Shown here piece by piece: positions 1 through 12,700 of a stretch of DNA of 64,000 nt (the stretch's first letter is position 1; each line of letters opens with the position of its first letter). The DNA is from Spisula solida (Eukaryota > Mollusca > Bivalvia > Venerida > Mactridae), in the NCBI GenBank assembly GCA_947247005.1, contig OX365952.1, positions 45,488,722 through 45,552,721 on the forward strand. Reading direction: 5' to 3'. The translations under genes and the position numbers were made by a program. Under the pieces are notes generated by a model. The model saw only the letters and a program-made list of their open reading frames with translations. It ran no database searches and was not told where the DNA came from.

Positions 1-342
1 TACTGTACATTAGTTTATCATTATTTTGATCGGACCAAAAACCCTGTTTCAAAATAATTTATCACAAATACACAACACATTTCTATAATACTGTATTCTT
101 CACAGTAATGCCCGCACTCAGAATTGTAACCAACAAGTTGACACATCCTTTACACAGCTTGAGACATTGCCTAAGTCACAGATGGGCAAATTGGGACTGG
201 CTAATATAATTCTTCCATCATATTTTATCAATTTTTTGCTACAGAGATTTGTTTTGAATCTACTCCCACTCATTTTACATACATTAAGTCCAATACACAG
301 CTGTGTGTAAGACTTGGTGAATATGGAAACCAAATTCTGACT

Positions 343-562
343 TAGCCTAGGTCCCACTGAGGAATTCCTCATCAGCGATGTTCTCCCGATATCTTCAAAT
401 TCCTACCTACCGGTATTCATCACAATTCCTTCCAATATCACAATTATCTTGCCAAAGCTTCCCATAGAACACGATGGACATGTTCCCGATGTCCTCATAA
501 CTCATTTATGTACATCAGGAGTACATCGCCGAGGCAAAAAATGCTAAGTGGGACATTGGCTT
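343..562 (+). mobile_element. MITE family 1 (CCTAGGTCCCACTGAG ends), copy A
   Basis: Inverted ends AGCCTAGGTCCCACTGAG and its complement, about 220 bp, TA target. The right end has drifted (GGGACATTGGCTT). It sits at the TEP1 exon 18 donor: donor GTAAGT, then the TA target, then this element. Confidence 0.85.
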
Positions 563-570
563 TAACTTAC

Positions 571-713
571 CCACATGACTTTCCAGCAAATGATACATTG
601 ACATAGAGTACATCAGGATTAACAAGCCTACGATATAGATCTAGGTAAGAACTTAGCACTCCTCTTTGTTCCGGTATTAGATCCCCACCAGTCAGTACCA
701 GCAAGTTATCAAT
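571..713 (-). CDS. TEP1: TEP1 exon 18, VWA-like domain, last exon visible
   Basis: Residues 871-917 plus two bases. Motifs IDNLLVLTGGDLIPEQRGVL and VLYVNVSFAGKS fit the TEP1 VWA strands. The donor is GTAAGT, leaving phase 2. A MITE begins at donor position +9. The next exon lies left of the window. Confidence 0.88.
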
Positions 714-3700
714 CTAACAATGAAATAAAAAATAATTATCAAACTAGAAGGGTATTTATGGGTTTCATTTGACTCGAGCTCGGTAGTCTAAAGTTTTTTT
801 CCCCAAAAATCAACATTTTAACCCTCAAACTTTTGGTTTGGAGGATCATTTTCTCTTAAAATCATGGGTATTTTGCCTATAAAATGGTAAAATTTATTCA
901 AAAGTATCAAAATAAACCTTCAGAATCAGAAGCTAGTGAAACCTCTGGTTTTGACACTAAAATGTATGACTCCCACAAGGGTCCATAACTCAGACAAAAA
1001 TCATCCATGCTAAAATTCCGGACAATTATATGCACAACTAGGCTTTGAACCAAGACTTAGTATCCAGACAGACAGACAGACATCCAGCACATCCAGTCTT
1101 CCCCATCATACAGTGGTTCTACTGAGGCACAATGCCCTATCCTTAAAATGAGTTGCAAAAATTAATGTATTTCGGGTGACATTAGCACACAATCTTACAC
1201 ACAAACTCAGTTCAAACATTGTTCTATTGTCAAAATTCAACGCATAACATTTCAAATGACCATAACTTTGTCACATCTTTGAATTTTTTCATCAAATAAC
1301 TTTTATTTTCAATAGAAGTGTTCCTTCTTTCTCATACTGCAAATCAGGATTTCCGGATTATTCCAGAACTGTATAACCACTGATTATAGATGAGAGACAT
1401 AATAACAATTAGAATATAACCTACATTATGAGCCAATGAAAATGCCACATTTTGGCGGTTAACTGAAAATTTAATTATTAAAATTTTCTCTTCACAGACT
1501 TTACGTCATGCGTTGGCGCTACTTTTTATCGGCCAATCAGAATGCAGAATGTTATATTCTAAGTTAGTTAGAACATATTAAGTATATTTTAATGATACCA
1601 TGAAAATCTGACAATTTAGTACAAATGCACCTTTCTAAGATAAACATAAATTTACTCTTTTTCAATGATTCAGTTACCTGTGGTAGCATGGACTTTCAAT
1701 GCAAATATTTTATAATTATATATTATTAATTAAAGGCGTATTTACCTGAACTCTGTCTTTGAGTTTTTCATACAGTACAGGCATTGGAAGGCCATTCTCA
1801 AAATCCACATATACTGCCTTACGATCCTGCAGTGAAAATTAATACATAAGTTAAACTAATTAATTTAAGAATATTGAAAAAAAAGTTCTAACAACTTAGT
1901 ATCTAAAGCCTAGATCCCACTGAGGAATTCCACATCGGCATTATTCTCCCAACTTCTTCCGCCACAAGATTCATCACAATTCCTTCCTACTTTAACAATA
2001 AGCAGTGGGCAACCCTTGAGTTGTTAGTGCAGGGTAATTTGTTTTTCCCTGCCAGATTGTCCAATGCCTTAATATGTGATTATTCTACTTTAAAGGATTG
2101 ATGGACTATTTGGAAAAATGTGGAAAAAAAGACTACTTACTTGATCCAGTGATCCCGTTACAGTTGCCATGTTTTCCAGTATGGTACCATTGGTAAGCTC
2201 TACAGTTGTGCACCTTCTTGTCGCGCTATCAAACGTATAGAATGTACAGTCCTCACACGAATGTTTACACATCAAACCCAGTAGTATACTCACTTCTAGC
2301 ATCTATAACAGTATCAAACATTAATAAGCACTAATTTAGATGGGACCAAATATCTGAACATTCGAATATTTTATTATCTATAACCGGTAGAATATTCAAA
2401 TCCAAAGTCATTCTCACTTATAGCATCTACAACAGTATCAAACATTTATAAGCCAGTGATTTTTTTCCTTCTTTGTTTCCTACCGGTTAACGGTACCTTC
2501 CTCATTTGAAAAAGGCTATAATTTTCACAAATTTGAAGGAAGAAATTCCAAATGAACACTAAAAAATAAAATTCAAAATCGGACATAAAATGACGAAGTT
2601 ATGAAAATTTTTGACGAGATCAAGCATTAAAGTTTCTAGAAACCAATAAACAGTCACATGTAATCTCTTTTTCTGTTTTATTTCACCCTTCTGCTTCATG
2701 AAAATTCTCACTTTCAAGTTGTCACGACGTGAAAATTCCCAATCTGAACGGACCCTTTCCCAAAGAAGCAAAATAAATCACTGTAAGCACTAGAGATAGA
2801 ACCGAATACCTGAATATTCAAATATTCTGAAACCGGACGAATATTCGAATCCAAATTCATTTTTTTCTAATAATCAAATTTTATTATCCAACAAGATGGT
2901 TTTATCAAGAATGGGAAACAAAAAGTTTCAGTTTTGGAAATTATGGACGAAAACAAATAAGATTAGGAATGGATATCGAATAATCGAATATATTCACGTA
3001 GGCATTTCGAATATTCAAAGACTGATTTTGGAATTCGTTCCTATCTCTATTAAGCACAAATAAGAGCAACTCAGCTGGAGATTTCATACTAGAAGGTTTT
3101 TTGGACACAAATTATATGTTTCACACAAAGGGCCATAACTCTGACAAAAATCATCTGACCAAAAATTCCTGACAAAATGCATAAATTGTGGACCATATTG
3201 AAAATTGATATTATTGTAAAATATGTAATCCACAATAAATGAAGTCTTTATTATTATTATTATTATAACTAGCCCTGATATCAAATATTCATTTTACATT
3301 CCACTAATAGTTAAGGAGAACTATAGCGAATGTGGACAAACTGTGTGACATAAGACAGACATCCAGATGCTTAATAATCACAATGAGGTAGACATAAATG
3401 AAACCAAAATATATACATGTTTTATGTGATTCATGTATTTTTCACATCTTGCATGAAGAAAATAGATAATCGGACAGGGAAGGCAGCACTAACCTTAAAC
3501 AGCCAAGCACAGAAAATATAAAAACATCACATACCACAATTACATGCACAATTAAACACTTACAGTTCTAGGTTTTCCTAGTCCTCTCGCTGCAGTACAT
3601 GGAACTTGCATGTGATCTCCAACATCACATAAGATGACGGTTGTACCACGTATAGATTGTACGTTGTACACGGTGGCTAACTTCACTGCTGTATCCAACG

Positions 3701-6700
3701 CTTTCCTGTACCGCATGATCAGAGTGTGGTCATACGGTGTCTCTCTGTAATAGACAACATTATTATGCCGAGCATAGCCTTTATTTGCCAATGCCGAGCA
3801 TAGCCTTTATTTGCCAATGCTGAGCATAGCCTTTATTTGCCAATGCCGAGCATATCCTTTATTTGCCAATGCCAAGCATAGCCTTTATTTGCCAATGCCG
3901 AGCATAGCCTTTATTTGCCAATGCTGATCATAGCCTTTATTTGCCAATCCAAGCATAGCCTTTTTTGCCAATACCGAGTAGCCTTTATTTGCCAATGCCG
4001 AGCATAGCCTTTATTTGCCAGTCAGCTTTTCGCTGAAATATGGAAGGCAAATGAGTGCCTCCACCCGTATTTGTGGTCGCAAGCTACAGAGGCTCAAAAC
4101 AACATGTTTGTAAATGTAAGAAACTTGCCAACTAATTAAATTTGGTTATCAACTCAGATATTCACCAATTAAAATACTGCAAACCAAGAAATTATTTTGC
4201 ACGCTTTAGTTTCGTGGAGTTCGCGAGTTTACAACAAAAAGATCAACAGGTAACGTTTTTTCAAGTTGGTCATACTGACTGGAATTTGACTTCAACTTGA
4301 AATTATGTGTAACCTGAATATGGGTTAAGCCCATTTAGAGAGACAAGGGCACCAAGCATATGTGCAGTCCAACCCGTGTGAAAGACAACCTGTTAACAAA
4401 GACCACTATTACAGAACCTGTCTGTCAACACCACCTAGTTCTGAATCTACAGAACCTGTCTGCAAACACCACCTAGTTCTGGATCTACAGAACCTGTCTG
4501 TAAACACCACATAGTTCTGGATCTACAGAACCTGTCTGCAAACACCACCTAGTTCTGGATCTACAGACTGAACCTGTCTGCAAACACCACCTAGTTCTGG
4601 ATCATTTTCAATGATATTGATTTAAAAACAGTTCAGAGAGACCACCTGACAACGAAGACCATTTTGTTGTTAGCACAGGGGGCCTACACAGACAGGTTTA
4701 GAGTGTAAATTGTTTTTATATCAACCTTTAGAGTGTAAACTGTTTTAAGACCAACCCTTAGAGTGTAAATTGTTTTTATATCAACCCTTAGAGTGTAAAT
4801 TGTTTTTATATCTACCCTACATAGGTTTAGAGTGTAAATTGTTTTTATATCAACCCTACATATCGAGGGTTGCCCGCAAAACTGTCGTAACTGCTTATTA
4901 TTAAAGAAGGATGTACTGCAGTCTTGCAGGCAACCCTCGATATTCTTACTTTGGCTTTTTCTTCTTTTCGTCTTTCCTTTGTTTTTTTATCTTCCACCAA
5001 TTTTCAGCCGTCAATTTTTCTTTGGTTGCTTTGCCACGCCCCCGGCCACGCCCCCGGCCATCACCAGAATCTGCGTGACTTCCTCCTTCAGCTTCAATCT
5101 CAGCTTCTCTTACTAAAGCCTCTTCTGTAATACCATTGTTTGATACCAGTGTTAATGGTGATATGTATGTATTTATTACTTAAGTAATAAATCAATATCA
5201 ATGCAAATAAAAAAAATTAAAAAAAATTACATACTACAGTCAACTCTCATTACAGATCGAAAATTTCATACAGGCGAAGTGTGAAAACATTTGGCGCCAG
5301 TCGCAAACAACCCAAGTTCGAGTTGAACAATACATTAATAGGTGCGAATTAGTTTATTGGGACCTAGAATAGAATTTGTGATAACAAAAAACTTCGAGAC
5401 AAACTTAGAGATAGGAAGCCAGATTTCATATAGACAAACAACGGAAACAATCGGGGACTTCCAAAAAACTTTGATAGAATAAAAAATCGATATGAGAGAG
5501 TTTGAGATAACGAGAGTTGACTGTAGTTATCTTTCCTTTTTGTTAGTTTTAATCAAGTTTAGCACCTTTTATTAACAGTCCACCTAACCAGTTTTCCTTG
5601 ACTTAATCATTGACTACCTTGCTCTTGTCCAAAAAACAGACAACTGATACATTCTCCAAAATGTCTGTCACACCAACAAAAAGCAAAATTAATAAATTTA
5701 GTAGTCATATGTTGTCAGAGTAAAGTTTTTACAAAATCAAATTAATTTAAAGAAACCTGAAGATTATTTCTTTCTAGTAGAAGAAGAAGAATTCCAAGTC
5801 TATGCCATTTAATATGGATGACACTATAATATCTAATTTTTTATCTATTAGCTTCTATTGAGCAAGGCTACAGCCTTGGACCAGAGGTAACTGTAAACCA
5901 ATTTACTTTCTAAATTACTAACTTTAGCATTTTGCTGATCGTCAGCATATTCGTGACTACAAACTTTCACGTTTTTAAGTTTCCTGCAATGTCCTTATTA
6001 ATGTTTTTAGCACCTTCGCTACGACTTAATTTTGCTAACTCTGCAAAACTACATAGCGCGAAATAATTTCTAAGTGTACAGTAGTCCACTGGATTAGTGA
6101 CCCTGCCAACCAGTTTCATTCCCAGTCATGTCAGGTCATATTGTTGGACAACAATATTATTTGTCCTCCACCAGTGGAGAAGTTTCTGGTTCTGGAGGAA
6201 GGGTTAGTTAGAACTGGTTAGGAAGCAGTCCAGGAAAACTGGTTAAATGAATCAGCCACCATATCTAAAGGAAAAATTGTTGTGAAATAGAATAAATGCC
6301 GAATTAACAATTTATTGATCAATAATTTGGACTTACGTGAGGACAGGTAGTCACTCTGCAGTTGTGATAGAACTTCATATGCTGAGAAAAATCTGAATGG
6401 AAACTGTTTGCTGTTGATAACAGACCTCTGAAAATACACGAAAAAGAGTTGCATTGTTTGTTTAATTTTGTCAAGTTTAACACCCTGAAAGATCAGTGGG
6501 CAATCTGGAGGGGAATAAGCAGATAACCACACACTTACTGCTGTCTGTGTCCAACACAAAACAATTAAGTTTAACACCATTTTTCATTAAGTTTCATTCA
6601 AACATGTTATTCAGTTTTCTTAAAATTATCAACCAAAATCTTTATCTTTCGAAATATATTGACAATAATATAGTGGGATTCCAACCCACACTGTATGTCG

Positions 6701-9700
6701 CCATCAACTAGAAATACTAGTACCAAGTATGACCACAATAGACTACTCAGAGATCGTAACAACCCCAAAAGAAGTTGGGCAAATAGCCAGTATCTATGTG
6801 ACAACAACCCAGCACACCAGTAACAATAATAATAATAAAGACTTTATTTAAAGAGGCAACACAGTTGGGTATTTACCCAGTCTTTCCTGTGAGCTTCATT
6901 ATGGATTTACATATATGTACAGATATGAAGGTTACATAAAAACAAAACAACATAAGTTTATATACACAGCTGAAAGAAAATAATCATACATGTAGTACTG
7001 CAAAATCAGAAAGTTTTGTGAGGAATTTGTTTCCGCAAAATTAATGCTCGTGAACATAAATTAATGCAGTAAAACGCAGAACATATTTCTGTTTGATGTT
7101 TAAAAATCGCGAATATTCAACTCTGCCAACAAACTCCCAATATCAAATTCGCGAAATATTGACTCCGCGAAACCATTGCCTGCCCATACCAGAAGTTGAA
7201 CCTGGATCAGCATAGGCACGGGACCTAGGTAGACATATGAAATGTTCTAAGAATTATGATAAAAATGACACATTTCTTCTAACTTATGCCTAGGTCCCAC
7301 TGAGGAATTCCACATCGGCAATGTTCTCCTGATTACTTCCGATACCACCTGATTCACAACACCTTCAGATATCACAAACTGTCTCATGACTTCCCCAAAG
7401 CTTCCCCTAGACCTTGAGGAACCTGTTTCCGATGTCCTGAATGCTCAATAGTTTCTATCAGGAATACATCACCAAGGCAAAAAATGCTCAGTGGAACCTA
7501 GGCTTTAAGAATCATAGCTCATATATCAAAGGAAGAATCCAGATAATCAAAATATTGCACAAGGTCCCAATTTCATGATAAATCTAAAGATATATAAATT
7601 TTGAATACCTCTATAGTGTGAATGAAATAAAGAAAAATTGAAATTTGAACACATTAAAGGGGAGTAACTTAATGACTTATTAAAATCAATCACAGGCTGA
7701 CTTAAAAAAATTGTTTTTGGAGTTACCCAATTACTCTAAAAAATACCAGCAACTCGTCTTTTTTGGTCTTTCAGGTGACATTCAATTTTTTACACTACAA
7801 GTGTATGTTAAAAACAATTAAACAAGGGTAACACTTAATGCCCCCTCATTCTTTGAATGATAGGTGCATAAAAAAATCTACCTACAAACCTAACATTTTT
7901 GAGTCAGGTAACTCGAAATTTTAACAATTAATTTTTAAGGTCAGCTCAATTACAGCTTTTATCTAATATATTTATTCCATTAAATGTTTAGTGCAAATAA
8001 TGTTGAACATGTAACATTGATACCTCATCAGTAAGTCTCCTGAGTACACCATTATGATGTTTGGGAGAGATACCAGCTTTAATCAAATTCCTCAAGTTTC
8101 TCAACATGGCCATAAATGGTAACTTCTTATGATCTGTAACACAAACATATTTTGTAATCTTATTATGATAACTCTATCTATAACTTTGCGACAAAACTTC
8201 TAAACTAAGTCTTGTTGATAAATAAGGAATATCACTGCAGTAAAAGGTGAACAACAAAAGGTAATACAGCCTGACAGATCAGACAGGGTTCTCATTAAGA
8301 GCCCTGTCTCAACTTTGGCCGCCTTAAAACTGACATAATCGGATAAATCCACTTCTTTTATTTGATGAAATAACTGTTTCGACCGCCTCAAATTTAAAAC
8401 AAGCCTGCTCAGCAAAATCTTAATGAAAATCTTGTGATCGACACAACTGCATCGTACAGGAGATATACCAGTACCATTTTAATCAACTTTGCCATGTCGT
8501 GACCTGGCATTGAACTAGAGGCCTCTCACACTTGAAGCAGGTGGTTTACCACTACCCTTTCGAGACAGATTCACATTGGGAATAACAATTCCTTTTAACA
8601 CATTTGACAAGTAACACTTATCAACATGAACAGATCAGTATAAAATCCTGGTAAGTGCATTGAATGCATAACAAGAGCACTGCCTACGAGGGCTGGACGC
8701 TCGATTTTCTTGTACTTGATAGTACCCATGCACATCTGTGGGTGAAAATTCTAAGAGTAACAAGGGCAGATTACTCATAAATATAGATCACAGGGTTACC
8801 AGCTTCGTCTGTATGGACTCCTCCTGTGATGATAAATAACTATGTTGAGTTTCAAGTGAATACCTTTCATAGTCATTGAGAACATGACTGACAAAAAACT
8901 TAAACACGCAGACGCACACGATCCCATCACGACAATAGCTTGACTTTTTTTCTTTCAAAAGTTAAGCTAAAAATGAAGTTAGATGGGTCAAATTGTGTCA
9001 TCATATAGACAAGTAAAGAGTTATAAGGGTTGAGGTTAGAGATTTACCAAGTAGATCCTGCCATGTTGTAGCTTTATTTCCCTTCAATGACACCTGTGTT
9101 TCCCATGTTTCTGGTACGGGCAGTTTCATTCTCTTGCCTGAACGTTCCTCTTCAAACGTTCCTGGTAATCTAGATCTGTAAAACTCATCCAGGGATCCAG
9201 GGTACCTGTGCAATAGATTATAAAATTACTATCACTAATAATACCGTAAAACCCGTACAATTGCCTCAGGAAAGATGAATGTTACAACAAGAGATGTTTG
9301 TAAAACACATAAGCCACCATGGCAGCCAATAGTAAGAAATTGCAAAGGTCACAAAGACCTTGACCTTCTACCTACTGATCTCAAACTCATTAGGGGTCAT
9401 CTACTGTTTATGACCAACCTCAATGCAAAGTTTGAGGATCCTAAGGCAAAGCATTCTTGATTTATTGAATGGAAACCATTTGGTCTACTGACCGACCCGC
9501 CAACAGACAGACCAAAATGTCCAAAGCAATATACCCTCTCATCAAAGATGGCGGATATAATTATCATATTACTAACACTAATAAATAAGACCTAACTCAT
9601 ATACCGTATAACCAGAACAATCGCCCCCAGGAGGAATGCATGATACAAAATTTAATGCAAACAATGTTAGGTACTTGTTTGATCACCGCCCCTCCACTGT

Positions 9701-12700
9701 GCTTTAAACTTAAACCTCCAAATGATGTCTTTTGCATTAGATTTACACTGGCATTATCACTACATGCATTACTATGTTTACATCACTGTAGCAAGCTTTT
9801 TTGCAATGCTTTCAATGTTGCATAAATATACACTGTAAAGCCTAGGTCCCACAGACCAATTCCGCATTGGCGATGTTCTCCCAATTTCTTCTGATACCAA
9901 CCGATTCATCACAATTCCTTCCGATATTTACAAACTGTCTCATGACTTCCCCAAAGCTTCCCCTTGACCACAAGGAGTCTGTTCCTGATGTCCTGATAGC
10001 TACATCGCCGAGGCAAAAAATGCTTAATGGGACCTAGGCTTTAGGAAACACAAAATATAAACTTACTTTTTTCCTATCAAACACATAACATGTTCCACTG
10101 GTTCCACTATATGTAGCTTTCTAATCAACTGTTTCAATGTGAAGCTCATCTTCTTTATGTCTTCAGGGCTTTCACCATCATCAAACATCACTGTATCAAG
10201 TCCTTTCTCAACTCTCTCCTGTACAGCATAGAAAACAAGACATGTAATACTGGCTATATAACCATTATTTGAAGTTCCAGAATGGTACTGGTATTTATAA
10301 AGCATTTTATTTATTAATTACTGTAAACCTAGAAATCATTTCCTGCAATTTAGTTTTGCAGAGTTCGCGAATGGTAGAATTTCTCGAAATTAAGTCGCTG
10401 CGAAAGTGCTAAAAACATTAATATGGACACTGCAGGAAACTTAAAAACATGAAAATTTGTAAGTCGTGAATATGCCTGCGATCAGCAAAATGTGAAAGTT
10501 AGTATTCGCGAAAGTAAATTGGTTTACAGTATAGTAGAAAGCAATTTCTTAAGTGTACCTGAGCTAAACAAGTAAAATCTAGGTATCAATTTTTAGTTCT
10601 CAAGCATTTTGTGAAGAGCTGCAGTAACTAACCGGAAAAAGGAAAACATGGGTTTTCATTAGGGATGCAACTATTCGGTCAATTTGCTAACCGGTTAACC
10701 GTTCAATCTTCCGAACGGTTAACCGGTTAACCGATAAATGAATCAAAACTTGCCGACTTTCCGACTGTTCTAATTCTGACGTGTATATATTTACTGTAAC
10801 ACCGTAAGTTGCAATCGGGCATCCTCGTATATTACCCCAAGGGAAGTGTGTCGCCGGTTCTCAATTTCTCAATTGTTTTTTTAAGTTCAATAATGTACTG
10901 TAATGTACAACGACAAATAAAATAAATTAATAAACTTTAATATTTTTTAATAAACACTCAGCTAAAGCATCAAAGGACGGATTTCGGCCTCGAGTAAAGC
11001 ATTAAACTGCCTCCAATTAATATTAAATTTAGTGTGCTTGCCGAATGTGTGAAAAACAACGTCGGTCAACAAACTAGTCCCGACTACCATATGAAATTAA
11101 CGGCAATTAAGTGACCCTCTTGTCACAACAATACGTGTCAAACTGTTAATTGCGGATTATAGATCATGACCCCCTTTTGACGAGCGTTCGCACCTTCGAT
11201 GGGTGAAACTTGTCGGCGAATTTCTCGATATTTTTTCAATATTTTTATTTTAAAATTTATTTATATTTCTCCTTTTTCGAATTTTTTTTTCGATTAACCG
11301 GTTAGCGATTTTGCTAACCGATAACCGAACGTTCGAACGGTTAACCGGTTAACCGTTTACATCCCTAGTTTTCATTGATTTGTGAGAAGATTTTTGAACT
11401 TTAGTCTGAATATTTAAGTTTTTCACTAAGTTCTTTTATAAGTACTGGCCCTGATGTCTTGTCTTTATAAGAAGCTGGTGTTATTTTTCTAGCTTATGCT
11501 ACTGATTTAAGTATATGATGTGATAATCATGATCATTTTATTCTCTGTCCAGAAAATATCTTATAAAAATTTAACTTTGGCATCAAATAAGAGTCACTTT
11601 TGTAGTCAGAGGATACCTTTTTTTTAAATATGCATCGGTAAAAGGGTTGAGTACCAAAACTTTGTTATGGCTATCCCTTAAACATACATAAATGAAAAGA
11701 AAATTCTGTGAACCTAAGTCATTGGCACCAAAACTAAAGACCCTGGCTGCTCAAAAGTCAACGAAAATGAACAAGAGGGCACAAAGGGCACTAGGTCGCT
11801 CACCTGTTGTAGTAATGCATGCACACCCCTATAGTGACCTAAGTAATCACTTACTTTTACTGAGAAAGATTCAAGAAAATTCAGCCTCTATTGCAAGTTT
11901 TCTTATGAATTGACCATGTGACCTAGTTTTTTACCCCTGATGGCCCAATATCAAACTTGACCTAGATTTTGTTGAGATGACCATTGTGATCAAGTTTCTT
12001 AAAGATTAAGTCAAAATTGCGACCTACAGTGACTACACAAGGTTTTTCTATGATTTGACCTAGTGACCTAGTTTTTGACCCCGGATGACCCAATATCATA
12101 CTTGACCTAGATTTTGTTGAGATGATCATTGTTACCAAGTTTCATAAAGATGAGGTCGAAATTATGACCTCTAGTGGCTTCACAAGGGTTTTCCATTATT
12201 TTACCTTGTGACCTAGTTGTTGACCCTAGATGACCCCATATCAAACTTAACCTAGATTTTGTTGAGATGAGCATTGTGACCAAGTTTCATAAAGAATAAG
12301 GCAAAATTGTGACCTCTAGTGATTACACATGGTTTTTCTCTGATTAGACCTTGTGACCTAGTTTTTGACCCCGGATGACCATATATCAAACTTGACCTAG
12401 ATTTTGTTGAGATGATCATTGTGACCAAGTTTCATAAAGATAAGGTTAAAATTGTAACCTCCAGTGACTACACAAGGTTTTTCTATGATTTGACCTTGTG
12501 ACCTAGTTTTTGACCCCTGATGACCCAATATCGAACTTGATCTAGATTTTGTTGAGATGATATTGTGACCAAGTTTCATAAAGATAAGGTTGAAATTGTA
12601 ACCTCTAATGACTACAAAAGTTTTTTCTATGATTTGACCATGTGACCTAGTTTTTGACCCCAGATGACCCAATATCAAACTTGACCTAGATTTTGTTGTG

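Noticed and set aside
3767..4605. Regular repeats considered as a CRISPR-like array
   Set aside because: Direct head-to-tail units without unique spacers, in a eukaryotic intron.
12397..12678. 93-codon minus frame with repeated peptide
   Set aside because: Produced by the 144-bp tandem units of the composite repeat, not by a gene.
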